Shown here one piece after another: positions 16,857 through 24,803 of a DNA stretch of 32,784 bases. Numbering within the stretch: position 1 is the stretch's first letter; each line of letters starts with the position of its first letter. The stretch is from Eshraghiella sp964576255 (GTDB taxonomy: Bacteria; Bacillota; Clostridia; Lachnospirales; Lachnospiraceae): NCBI GenBank assembly GCA_964576255.1, contig CAZNUK010000019.1, forward strand, positions 1 to 32,784, given 5' to 3'. The translations under genes and the position numbers were made by a program. Below the pieces are notes generated by a model. It was not told the DNA's origin, did no database searches, and was given only the letters and a program-made list of their open reading frames with translations.

Positions 16857-16935
16857 TGGTAACCGGCTGTCATAGTATAAAACTTAAGACCCTTTGGCTT
16901 TGCGTCCTTACCTTTCGATAAGTTTGCCTTTTTCA
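16857..16935 (-). ncRNA. Cyclic-di-GMP-I (GEMM-I) riboswitch aptamer
   Basis: The minus strand carries the GEMM-I consensus in order: AAAGGCAAACTTATCGAAAG, where the P2 helix is capped by the GAAA tetraloop; then GGACGCAAAGCC, AAAGGGTCT, and the closing ATGACAGCCGGTTACC with the tetraloop receptor. Order, spacing and invariant bases all agree with the class. It senses c-di-GMP and, through the terminator at 16802-16834, should control transcription of the GH16 gene. Whether ligand turns the gene on or off is not decidable by eye. Confidence 0.95.
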
Positions 16936-16962
16936 TTAAATTATTAAATTATCACTAATTAA

Positions 16963-16991
16963 AGTATATTATTTTTTACTGAATTTGTCAA
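16963..16991 (-). promoter_or_regulatory. Sigma-A promoter of the riboswitch-GH16 transcript
   Basis: Minus strand: perfect -35 TTGACA (16986-16991), 17-base spacer, -10 TATACT (16963-16968). It begins immediately after the ung stop codon and gives a start near 16956, about 20 bases before the aptamer. Confidence 0.88.
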
Positions 16992-17666
16992 CTATATATT
17001 CTCAATCTGCCAGTCAATCGGTTCAATTCCATTTGCCTTAAGAAATTCATTGCATTGGCTAAAATGTTTACAGCCAAAAAATCCCCTATATGCTGACAAA
17101 GGTGACGGATGAGGTGCCTGCAAAATCAGATGCTTTGGATTATTAAGCATAGTTACTTTTTTCTGTGCAGGAGCTCCCCACAAAAAATACACTATAGGTC
17201 TGTCAATTGAATTAACTACACCGATAACTGCATCTGTAAACTGTTCCCAGCCACGTCCTTTATGAGAATTTGCTTCATGAGCTCTCACTGTAAGAACTGT
17301 ATTTAATAACAGAACACCCTGCTCAGCCCACTTTTGAAGATAACCATTATTAGGAATATAACATCCCAAATCATCATTAAGTTCCTTATATATGTTCTGC
17401 AAAGATGGGGGAATATCCTGTCCTGGCTTAACTGAAAAACTAAGTCCGTGAGCCTGATTGTAATTATGATAAGGGTCCTGCCCCAAAAGCAAAACCTTAA
17501 CATTGCTTAAAGGTGTTGAATGAAACGCATTAAAAATGTCATCCTTAGGCGGAAACACTGTAGTTCGACCATATTCCTGCCTTACAAAATCATACAGCTC
17601 CCTATAATAATCTTTATTAAATTCAGATTTAATTTCATCTAACCAATCATTACTAATAGCCGCCAC
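16992..17666 (-). CDS. ung: Uracil-DNA glycosylase
   Basis: Removes uracil from DNA as the first step of base-excision repair. Family 1 motifs are present: the water-activating loop GQDPYHNYNQAHGLSFSV with its catalytic Asp, and HPSPLSAYRGFFGCKHFSQC near the C-terminus. 224 residues is normal. The start codon is GTG, two bases after the hisF stop, with a GAGG site eight bases upstream inside the end of hisF. Last gene of the cheV-hisHF-ung unit. Confidence 0.97.
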   Translation of the reverse strand: MAAISNDWLDEIKSEFNKDYYRELYDFVRQEYGRTTVFPPKDDIFNAFHSTPLSNVKVLLLGQDPYHNYNQAHGLSFSVKPGQDIPPSLQNIYKELNDDLGCYIPNNGYLQKWAEQGVLLLNTVLTVRAHEANSHKGRGWEQFTDAVIGVVNSIDRPIVYFLWGAPAQKKVTMLNNPKHLILQAPHPSPLSAYRGFFGCKHFSQCNEFLKANGIEPIDWQIENI

Positions 17667-17668
17667 GC

Positions 17669-18430
17669 TTATAACCTCACAGAAACGCCTTTGTCATAAA
17701 GGTATTTCTTCAAATCCATAATTTCTAATTCCTTATAATGAAATAATGAAGCAGCAAGAACCGCATCCGCATTAGCCTTGGCAAAAGCATCATAAAAATG
17801 CTCCATATTACCAGCTCCTCCCGATGCAATAACAGGAATAGAAACATTGGACGCAATAATCTTAGTCAAATCCAAATCGTATCCTGCTTTGGTTCCGTCA
17901 CAATCCATACTTGTCAAAAGTATCTCTCCAGCTCCAAGCCTATCAGCCTTCATAGCCCATTCCACCGCATCAAGACCTGTATTAACTCTTCCACCAGCAC
18001 GATACACATCCCAACCGGAACCATCTGCTCTCTTCTTGGCATCAATGGCAACTACCACACACTGGCTGCCAAATTTATCAGCGGCATCACTTATAAGCTG
18101 TGGATTTGAAATTGCTGCAGAATTAACCGAAATCTTATCAGCGCCCTCTCTTAAAAGAAGTTTAAAATCCTCCACAGACCTGATTCCTCCACCAACGGTA
18201 AAAGGAATAAAAACCTTTTCTGCCACCTTACGTACTAAATCAACAGTAGTATTTCTGCCGTCCGAAGTAGCTGTTATATCGAGAAACACCAGCTCATCCG
18301 CGCCCGCCTTATCATATGCAGCTGCAACCTCCACCGGGTCCCCTGCATCCCTTAAATTAACAAAATTAGTTCCTTTAACAACTCTTCCGTTATTACAATC
18401 CAGACAAGGAATAATTCTTTTTGTAAACAT
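17669..18430 (-). CDS. hisF: Imidazole glycerol phosphate synthase, cyclase subunit HisF
   Basis: With HisH it turns PRFAR plus ammonia into imidazole glycerol phosphate and AICAR in histidine synthesis. The (beta/alpha)8 barrel begins MFTKRIIPCLDCNNGRVVKG, with catalytic Asp11, and has VVVAIDAKK with the second catalytic Asp at about 130. Phosphate-binding motifs FTVGGGIRSVEDF and VIASGGAGNMEHF follow. The ATG is chosen over an upstream TTG because AGGAG lies six bases before it. 253 residues is standard. It starts nine bases after hisH. Confidence 0.97.
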   Translation of the reverse strand: MFTKRIIPCLDCNNGRVVKGTNFVNLRDAGDPVEVAAAYDKAGADELVFLDITATSDGRNTTVDLVRKVAEKVFIPFTVGGGIRSVEDFKLLLREGADKISVNSAAISNPQLISDAADKFGSQCVVVAIDAKKRADGSGWDVYRAGGRVNTGLDAVEWAMKADRLGAGEILLTSMDCDGTKAGYDLDLTKIIASNVSIPVIASGGAGNMEHFYDAFAKANADAVLAASLFHYKELEIMDLKKYLYDKGVSVRL

Positions 18431-18439
18431 AAGCAACTC

Positions 18440-19045
18440 CTACAAATCAGCAAAATTTTGCAATATTTTCAGTCCTGTTTCACTACTTTTTTCCGGATGA
18501 AACTGACATGCATATACATTATCCTTTTCGACAGCTGCATGAAAATGATTAGCATATTCACAGGTAGCAGCCACAACATCCTCATCCTTAGCATTAAGAT
18601 AATAAGAATGAACAAAATACACATAGGACTGATTAGGAATATCCTTAAACAATCTTGACATCGGAGATATTTCCAGTGAATTCCACCCAATCTGTGGTAT
18701 TTTAAGGTCAGTATTCTCTGAAAATCTTAAAATCTGACCCTTAAGAATTCCAAGACCATTAACACCAGGACTTTCCTCGCTGCTTTCAAACAACAACTGA
18801 AGTCCAAGGCAAATTCCAAGAAGCGGTGTTTTGTCAGCTACAACCTTATGAATAACTTCGACAAGACTGTATTCTTCAAGCTTGCGCATTGCATCACCAA
18901 ACGCACCAACTCCCGGTAAAACAACCTTATCCGCACCAAGAATAACTTTTTCATCTCTGGTAGTAACCGTTTCAACCCCAAGATATTCAAAAGCTTTTTC
19001 CACACTTTTGATATTCCCTGCATCATAATCTATTATTGCAATCAT
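18440..19045 (-). CDS. hisH: Imidazole glycerol phosphate synthase, glutamine amidotransferase subunit HisH
   Basis: Class I glutaminase that supplies ammonia to HisF. The nucleophile is Cys79 in LLGICLGLQLLFESSEE, and the other triad members are His183 and Glu185 in CQFHPEKSS. The oxyanion segment LPGVGAFGDAM is at 43-53. 201 residues is normal. Its ATG overlaps the TGA of the preceding acidic-protein gene (ATGA), so translation is coupled to a gene with no obvious histidine role. No other his genes are in the window. Confidence 0.97.
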   Translation of the reverse strand: MIAIIDYDAGNIKSVEKAFEYLGVETVTTRDEKVILGADKVVLPGVGAFGDAMRKLEEYSLVEVIHKVVADKTPLLGICLGLQLLFESSEESPGVNGLGILKGQILRFSENTDLKIPQIGWNSLEISPMSRLFKDIPNQSYVYFVHSYYLNAKDEDVVAATCEYANHFHAAVEKDNVYACQFHPEKSSETGLKILQNFADL

Positions 19046-20682
19046 TGTGCTACTCCTTCGAACTCCATAAGTGTCTCATAATACTCATCATAATTAGTCA
19101 TTATGTACATATCAAGAGCCATCTGTTCGTCTATTTCGTAGAATTCCAAAATGGATAAAATCTGTTCATAAACAGCATTAACTTCATCCTCAACCTCGTA
19201 AAGCAAGGCGTCATTTCCCACCTGTTGTTTGCGTCCGACAGCATTAATTAAAGCATCCAATGCCTTAGCTTCCTGCTTAAGCTCAATATAATTATTATAA
19301 GATTCATAACCCTGATATACTATCATAACAGTTCTTAGCTGATTATAGAATTTTTTATCCTTATCCATTATATCCATGCCTGACACTTCATTGTAAGCCA
19401 TATCATAATTACCCATCTCAAAATATTTCTTAGCAGAATTAATAGTAAGCTGGTAATTGATAAAACGAACGCCAAAAAATCCACCAAACAAAAATACAAT
19501 AATCAAAAGAGTTATAATAACTCCTCCAATTTTGCCTATGTGAATTTTTTCCTGTAGAATAACCGCTTTAGGCTCTTTTGGTTCCTTAGGGGCTTTTTGC
19601 TTTTTGGCTTTAGGAGTTTTGGCCTTTTTCTCTTTCTTAGCCTTTTTACCTTTCTTGCCCTTATTATCTTCATCATCCAAATCCACGTCATCCAGTGAAT
19701 TCTTATCCTTATACAGTTCATCAATCAATTTCTGATTATTATCAGCTGACTGATTATCCTCTTCATCATCAAATTGGGAAATAAAATCCTTAAAAGATGT
19801 TTTCTCCTTCTTAGGTTTGGAAGGTTTAGCCTTTTTCTCTTTCTTGGCTTTTGGTTCCTTTTCCTTTTTTTCCTTCTTGGCTTTCTTTCCGAACAAAGCC
19901 ATAAGTCCTTTTTTAGGGGCCTCCTCAGCATCTTCATCACTTGTATCCGCTGTATCAGGAGACTCTATACCCTGCACTCTGAACAATTCTTCTTCGGACA
20001 ATTTTTCCTCCGGTTGCTCATCAGGAATATCTGATATGCTCATTCCCTCGTCAAGAGCAAGTATATCTGCAAGTTCTCTCTCTAATTCACTATCATGAAC
20101 CATAGGCTCATCGCTTTCAATCATGGCTCTTCTTAATGCTTCTTCATTAACAGAAGTACTCTCATTAGAAAAAAGTGCCCCTATTTCATCGAAATCTCCA
20201 AAGAAATCATCATCGGATAAATCTTCTTCAGGTATAGTTTCTGCCGGTTCTTCTTGTGCAGTTGTATCTTCTGCAACAGCATCTTCCTCCTCCAAAGCAA
20301 CTGGTTCAGAAAAAGCAACTGGCTCTTCTGATTGTATAGGTGTAATCTCCGGCTCTTCTTCAGGCATCACAACATCCCCTGACTCATTGTTAGTTGCCGA
20401 ATTCAACAAGTCATCAAGGGACAAAAAGCTTTCCATATCGCTATGTTCAATTGGTATTGGTTCAACAAAATGTGAACTGTCGTCCGAGTCCTCGTCATCA
20501 AACGGTATGTTATTATCATCCATTAACATTCTGGTTAACATAGCCATATCATCATCTTCTGACGAGTCAAATTCATCAGCCACAGAACTAGACGGCATAT
20601 CCGTATCGGTACTGCCGTCATCACTGTTTAACATACTCTTAAGAAGGGCATCAAGGTACTCTTCCTCGTTATTATCTGCCAT
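19042..20682 (-). CDS. Large acidic/lysine-rich single-pass membrane protein of unknown function
   Basis: Not recognised. 546 residues from MADNNEEEYL, chosen because GGAGG lies five bases before that ATG. Residues 1-255 are very acidic and studded with short hydrophobic helical patches (YLDALLKSML, MESFLSLDDLLN, LERELADILALDEG). Two lysine/alanine/proline arrays follow (about 260-293 and 343-371) around an acidic stretch. A single transmembrane helix at about 385-410 (GGVIITLLIIVFLFGGFFG) leads to a 136-residue C-terminal region, probably outside the cell. That region is helical and TPR-like at its start (AKKYFEMGNYDMAYNEVSGM). There is no signal peptide, so the acidic part should be cytoplasmic. 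It sits 14 bases after cheV and overlaps hisH by four bases. A scaffold tied to chemotaxis is possible but only inferred from position. Confidence 0.75.
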   Translation of the reverse strand: MADNNEEEYLDALLKSMLNSDDGSTDTDMPSSSVADEFDSSEDDDMAMLTRMLMDDNNIPFDDEDSDDSSHFVEPIPIEHSDMESFLSLDDLLNSATNNESGDVVMPEEEPEITPIQSEEPVAFSEPVALEEEDAVAEDTTAQEEPAETIPEEDLSDDDFFGDFDEIGALFSNESTSVNEEALRRAMIESDEPMVHDSELERELADILALDEGMSISDIPDEQPEEKLSEEELFRVQGIESPDTADTSDEDAEEAPKKGLMALFGKKAKKEKKEKEPKAKKEKKAKPSKPKKEKTSFKDFISQFDDEEDNQSADNNQKLIDELYKDKNSLDDVDLDDEDNKGKKGKKAKKEKKAKTPKAKKQKAPKEPKEPKAVILQEKIHIGKIGGVIITLLIIVFLFGGFFGVRFINYQLTINSAKKYFEMGNYDMAYNEVSGMDIMDKDKKFYNQLRTVMIVYQGYESYNNYIELKQEAKALDALINAVGRKQQVGNDALLYEVEDEVNAVYEQILSILEFYEIDEQMALDMYIMTNYDEYYETLMEFEGVAQ

Positions 20683-20696
20683 CGCAGCCTCCAAAA

Positions 20697-21602
20697 CTAC
20701 TTAAGTAATAATTTATCGATTTCCTCAACAAGAAGTCCTATCTCCGGCTTAGACATCTGTACATCCGCACCAAGCTGCTCACCCTTTCTTCTCATCTCAT
20801 CTGAAATAAGTGATGAGAAAATTACAACAGGAACATTTTTAAGCACAGAGTCCGTCTTAATAAGCTTGGTAAGTCTGTGTCCGTCCATCATAGGCATCTC
20901 TATATCTGTAATAACACATTTAACATGGTCTGTAATTGACTTAGGATATTCTTTTGCAAGAGCGGAAAGCTTGTCCCAGCAATCCTGACCGTTCTGTGAC
21001 ATATTAAGATTGGTATATCCGGCTTTATTAAGAGAATCAGAAATTAGTTTCATTAACAAAGCTGAATCCTCTGCCATATAAATAGGAATTGTATTTCTCT
21101 CTCTTTCGGAAAACTTCTCCACTTCCTGAACCTTAAGGCCTGTTGCGGGAGCAATATCACTTACAATACTCTCAAAATCAAGGATAATAATTAATTTACC
21201 GTTCAACTTAACAACACCTGTTGTCATTCCCGCACCTGCTGAGCTTACAGTCTCATCAGGGGTAGCAATGTCAGCCCATGATACACGATGTATTCCACAC
21301 ACACGTTCCACATGAAAACCAATATGTAACTTGTTAAAATTAGTAATAATAAGCATATCCGTTCTGGCATCAGTAGATGGTGCTCCTGTTGCCTTAGCCA
21401 AATCAACTACTGTAATCATAGTGTCTCGTGGCATAATAATACCTTCCACGCTTGGATGAGCATTAGGTACCGGTGTTACCTTAGGATAAGGAATAATTTC
21501 TCTAACCTTAGCAACATTAATTCCGTAATGATTCTCTCCAATCATAAATTCCAACAATTCCAGCTCGTTGGTACCGTTCTCCAATAAAATGCTAGTATCC
21601 AT
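20697..21602 (-). CDS. cheV: CheV-type chemotaxis coupling protein (CheW domain plus receiver)
   Basis: Couples chemoreceptors to CheA, with a phosphorylatable receiver for adaptation. The CheW domain covers about residues 10-155 (LLEFMIGENHYGINVAKVRE; DMLIITNFNKLHIGFHVERV; KLIIILDFESIVSDI). The receiver starts at about 172 with IPIYMAEDSALLMKLI, phospho-acceptor Asp233 in VITDIEMPMMDGH, and the conserved lysine in SKPE. 301 residues matches CheV. A GGGAGG site precedes the ATG. First gene of its unit; an extended -10 promoter is just upstream. Confidence 0.93.
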   Translation of the reverse strand: MDTSILLENGTNELELLEFMIGENHYGINVAKVREIIPYPKVTPVPNAHPSVEGIIMPRDTMITVVDLAKATGAPSTDARTDMLIITNFNKLHIGFHVERVCGIHRVSWADIATPDETVSSAGAGMTTGVVKLNGKLIIILDFESIVSDIAPATGLKVQEVEKFSERERNTIPIYMAEDSALLMKLISDSLNKAGYTNLNMSQNGQDCWDKLSALAKEYPKSITDHVKCVITDIEMPMMDGHRLTKLIKTDSVLKNVPVVIFSSLISDEMRRKGEQLGADVQMSKPEIGLLVEEIDKLLLK

Positions 21603-21639
21603 AAAATACCTCCCAGTCTTCGCACAAATAATTATAATA

Positions 21640-21648
21640 ATTATAACA
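21640..21648 (-). promoter_or_regulatory. Extended -10 promoter upstream of cheV
   Basis: Minus strand TGTTATAAT, a perfect -10 with the TGn extension. No good -35 lies 16-18 bases upstream; TTGAAA is present nearby at unsuitable spacing. Predicted start is about 30 bases before the cheV ATG. Confidence 0.5.
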
Positions 21649-21670
21649 TATTATTTTTCAAAATAAAAGA

Positions 21671-21712
21671 GTCTTCATAAATCCGTATGACAAAATACGA
21701 AGTTATGAAGAC
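21671..21712 (-). terminator. Terminator of the lipoprotein gene
   Basis: GTCTTCATAA and TTATGAAGAC form a perfect 10-bp outer stem, with an inner CGTAT/ATACG stem. On the minus strand it is followed by TCTTTTATTTTG. It lies 14 bases after the lipoprotein stop and insulates cheV from upstream transcription. Confidence 0.88.
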
Positions 21713-21726
21713 AATTTATAATCTTT

Positions 21727-22551
21727 TTATTTAAGAACAAGCGTGCCCTTGTTCTCAATATCGCTGGCCACTTCAATATACATTGTATCAACATTATCAG
21801 CAACCTCAGTTGGAATCATATATAATATCACTGTATTATACACTTCCCTGGACTCCAATGTAATATCCGAAAGGACTGTTAAATCATTTAAAAGCATAGA
21901 AGCATCATAATTGTTGTATTTATTCTTATCATTAACAGTCAGTCTGATAATAACATCTTCACCTGAAGTATTAACAGTCTGCTTAACAAACGAACGATTA
22001 TTAAGTGTAAAATTCAACACCAAAAAGCTACAGCCTTCATCCGGAACAATTTCAAAAAAACCTTCCGGGTCAACATCATAGGAATCACAAACAACAAAAT
22101 CCACATAGTTAACTTCTACAGGATGAGTCCCAAACGCCTTTGTTAAATCAAGAACCTCCGGCTCCTCCGCAGAAGTTTCTCCACCTGTACTATTACCATC
22201 ACCTGAAGGTTTCACGCTTCCATCGCTTGTAGGATTATCAGTTGTACCACTTGTCGTATTCTCTGATGTAGTATTTTCTGAAGTAGCATTCTCAGCTGTG
22301 GGATTCTCAGTCGACGGCTCTTCTGTAGCAGGCTCATCAACTGTAGCTTCCTCTGTTTCGGTCTCGGTATCATAAATCCAAGGCTTATCATATCTGTCAT
22401 CATAATAATGCGAATGCATAAGCATAACACCCGCTGCATATTCTGCAATGAGATCATTTTCCTTAGAATCCAGGTCAATTCCCATTCCACAGCCGGTCAT
22501 CATTATAAAACATAAAATTAAACTTAAACCGCAAAATAATCTTTTCTTCAA
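21727..22551 (-). CDS. Thr/Glu-rich lipoprotein with a DUF4352-like C-terminal domain
   Basis: A secreted lipoprotein of 274 residues and unknown function. Residues 1-21 are a signal peptide with lipobox MTGC (Cys21). Residues about 60-125 form a low-complexity stretch of Glu, Thr, Pro, Ser and Asn built on repeated SENTT/TEEPSTEN words. The C-terminal part (about 135-274) is beta-rich and resembles the Ig-like DUF4352 domain of Firmicute lipoproteins (EGCSFLVLNFTLNNRSF; DITLESREVYNTVILYMIP). The start codon is TTG, supported by a GAGGA site eight bases upstream. It has its own promoter inside the end of the kinase gene and a strong terminator after it. Confidence 0.8.
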   Translation of the reverse strand: MKKRLFCGLSLILCFIMMTGCGMGIDLDSKENDLIAEYAAGVMLMHSHYYDDRYDKPWIYDTETETEEATVDEPATEEPSTENPTAENATSENTTSENTTSGTTDNPTSDGSVKPSGDGNSTGGETSAEEPEVLDLTKAFGTHPVEVNYVDFVVCDSYDVDPEGFFEIVPDEGCSFLVLNFTLNNRSFVKQTVNTSGEDVIIRLTVNDKNKYNNYDASMLLNDLTVLSDITLESREVYNTVILYMIPTEVADNVDTMYIEVASDIENKGTLVLK

Positions 22552-22586
22552 AGCAATTCCTCACTTTAAAAGTATTTGTTAAGGTA

Positions 22587-22615
22587 ATTTTACCACTTTT
22601 ACAATCAAACAACAA
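22587..22615 (-). promoter_or_regulatory. Promoter of the lipoprotein gene
   Basis: Minus strand: -35 TTGTTG (22610-22615), 17-base spacer, -10 TAAAAT (22587-22592), starting next to the stop codon of the kinase gene. Confidence 0.6.
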
Positions 22616-24079
22616 CTAGTTATTAACGCTAAACCAAAATTCAACACCATTTTTATGATTTTGAACACCATATTTAGCATTATATTTGTCCAGAATGGCT
22701 TTTACAATAGATAGTCCAATGCCATTTCCTCCATATTCTCTGGTTCTTGCTTTATCCACCTTATAGAACTTCTCCCAGATTCGTTCTATATCCTCATCAG
22801 GAATATTTTTTCCAGTGTTAAACACACTTATCTTTACCATACCACCCTCAGAGGAAACAGTAATTTTGATTTGTTTTTCTCCTTCACAGTGATTATATGC
22901 ATTAGATAAATAATTTACAAAAACCTCTTCCAGTTGCATAGAATCAAACATAACATATGTTTTATCTGTCTGTTCAAAAATTACCGTTATGTCCTTTTGT
23001 TCCATTCTAAGCATATTAGCTTTAAGAATTGAAGCAATGAAATCATTAATTTCGATTTTTTCCAATGTTACAGGCTCATTGCCAAATTCAAGCTGATTAA
23101 GGGTTAAAAGCTTTTTCACCATATTGTTCATTTTACCAGACTCATCCATAATTACATCACAATAATACTCAAAGCTTTCCCTGTCATCATTAATCCCCTC
23201 TTTAAGCCCTTCCGCATAGCCTTGAATAATCGCAAGAGGTGTTTTTAGTTCATGCGATACATTGGATATGAATTCTCTTCGCATTTCTTCATTACGATCT
23301 TTGATTTCGATATCCTTTTTAAGTGCAATATTAGCTTCCTTAAGCTCTGTAATTTTCTTCTCAAGCTCGATAGACATGGCATTCATGCTACGACCAAGAA
23401 CACCTATTTCACTTTTGTCATCCCCGGTGTATTTTATACTAAAATCCATATCGGACATACGTCTGGATATATGAGAAAGCTCATTAACCGGCTTGGTAAA
23501 TATATCCGAAATAAAATAAATTACAATGATACCAATTACAAGCATTATTATACCCAGCACCAGTACAAAACCGTTGAAAATATGCACATTTTCTTCAATA
23601 CTATCAAGAGTAATCTGCATCAAAATCTGCGAACCATCCTCAAGTGTTCCATATATTTCAAGATAAGAAAAATTCTGATTCCTTGAAGTATTTTTGACAA
23701 TTGAATACTCTTTGTTTTCTTCTATCACTTCAACATCATTATTCGGATTAAAAATTAATTCCTGAAAAAAAATAAGAGCGTCCTTATTATCTGTTCTTGA
23801 ACTGTACACAATATGCCATTTATTATCAATATAAGTTGAATGAACATTATAAACAGAATTAAGCTTTATAATTATCTCCTCAACTGCATCAATGTCATAT
23901 TCTTCACTAAGGCAGACTGTTTTAAGTTGTTCATAGGATTTTCTCAGAAGATTAACTCTTTCATTAATATAATATTTTTCAAAAAAGGCGTAGTTACACA
24001 GACAAATAAGGGCCACTACAATAGTAATTACAGTGGCCATTATAATTGTTAATCTGAATTTGAGTGAATGAATTTTCAT
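22616..24079 (-). CDS. Sensor histidine kinase encoded at the end of the liv operon
   Basis: Membrane sensor kinase of 487 residues. TM1 is at about 9-31 and TM2 at about 169-191, with an extracytoplasmic sensor of some 135 residues between them, of no family I recognise. A HAMP domain follows (about 192-245), then HisKA with phospho-acceptor His276 in FISNVSHELKTPLAIIQGY. The ATPase domain has VNYLSNAYNHC (N box), FNTGKNIPDEDIERIWEKF (G1) and GGNGIGLSIVKAI (G2). The ATG is two bases after the livF stop, with its GGAGAATAGAG site inside livF, so it is translated from the transporter mRNA. The likely partner is the PhoB-type regulator encoded upstream of livJ. Confidence 0.94.
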   Translation of the reverse strand: MKIHSLKFRLTIIMATVITIVVALICLCNYAFFEKYYINERVNLLRKSYEQLKTVCLSEEYDIDAVEEIIIKLNSVYNVHSTYIDNKWHIVYSSRTDNKDALIFFQELIFNPNNDVEVIEENKEYSIVKNTSRNQNFSYLEIYGTLEDGSQILMQITLDSIEENVHIFNGFVLVLGIIMLVIGIIVIYFISDIFTKPVNELSHISRRMSDMDFSIKYTGDDKSEIGVLGRSMNAMSIELEKKITELKEANIALKKDIEIKDRNEEMRREFISNVSHELKTPLAIIQGYAEGLKEGINDDRESFEYYCDVIMDESGKMNNMVKKLLTLNQLEFGNEPVTLEKIEINDFIASILKANMLRMEQKDITVIFEQTDKTYVMFDSMQLEEVFVNYLSNAYNHCEGEKQIKITVSSEGGMVKISVFNTGKNIPDEDIERIWEKFYKVDKARTREYGGNGIGLSIVKAILDKYNAKYGVQNHKNGVEFWFSVNN

Positions 24080-24081
24080 CT

Positions 24082-24792
24082 CTATTCTCCAAGATATGCT
24101 TTTTTAATTTTATCGTCATTAATGAGGTCAGAGGCCTTGCCGGATACCACCACATTACCGGTTTCAAGAGCATATGCTCTGTCCGCAATGGATAATGCCT
24201 TTTTGGCGTTCTGCTCAACCAAAAGCACAGTTGTGCCTGACTCATTAATAGCTTTAATAATGTCAAAAATTTCAGAAACGAGAATTGGAGATAAGCCCAT
24301 TGAAGGCTCATCCAATAATAAAATCTTAGGCTGGGACATTAACGCACGTCCCATTGCAAGCATCTGCTGCTCTCCACCTGAAAGTGTACCGGCAAGCTGA
24401 TTTTTACGTTCCTCAAGACGTGGAAATCTCTTATAAATACCTGCAAGATCATTTTCAATTCCTGCTTTGTCCTTACGAATATACGCACCCATTTTAAGGT
24501 TATCAAGAACAGAAAGCTGGGAAAATACACGTCTTCCCTCAGGAACCTGGGAAATTCCCATTTTAACAATTTTGTGAGCAGGAACCTTGGTTATATCCTG
24601 ACCGTCCAGAATAATGCTTCCACTTGTTACAGGAAGAATTCCCGAAATAGTCTGAAGAGTGGTAGTCTTACCCGCACCATTAGCTCCAATCAAAGCAATA
24701 ATTTCACCCTGATTAACCTCAAAGCTAACATTTTTGAGGGCTTTAATAACACCATAATGCACTTCCAGATTCTTAACTTCAAGTAATGCCAT
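24082..24792 (-). CDS. livF: Branched-chain amino acid ABC transporter ATPase LivF
   Basis: One of two ATPases driving Liv uptake. Walker A is ALIGANGAGKTTTLQ, the signature is LSGGEQQMLAMGRALM, and Walker B is ILLLDEPSMGLSP, with H-loop region VLLVEQNAKKALS. The Glu-Gln of LLVEQN is typical of LivF rather than LivG. 236 residues is standard. A GGAGGG site precedes the ATG, 11 bases after livG. Confidence 0.96.
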   Translation of the reverse strand: MALLEVKNLEVHYGVIKALKNVSFEVNQGEIIALIGANGAGKTTTLQTISGILPVTSGSIILDGQDITKVPAHKIVKMGISQVPEGRRVFSQLSVLDNLKMGAYIRKDKAGIENDLAGIYKRFPRLEERKNQLAGTLSGGEQQMLAMGRALMSQPKILLLDEPSMGLSPILVSEIFDIIKAINESGTTVLLVEQNAKKALSIADRAYALETGNVVVSGKASDLINDDKIKKAYLGE

Positions 24793-24803
24793 TTTACACC
24801 CTC

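Noticed and set aside
17669..19045. hisHF as part of a histidine biosynthesis operon
   Set aside because: Both neighbours (acidic protein and ung) are unrelated and no other his gene is in the window.
20123..20704. 193-residue Ser-rich plus-strand ORF opposite the acidic protein gene
   Set aside because: It is the antisense reading of Asp/Glu-rich codons (GAT/GAA give ATC/TTC and Ser-rich frames); no ribosome site and no recognisable domain.
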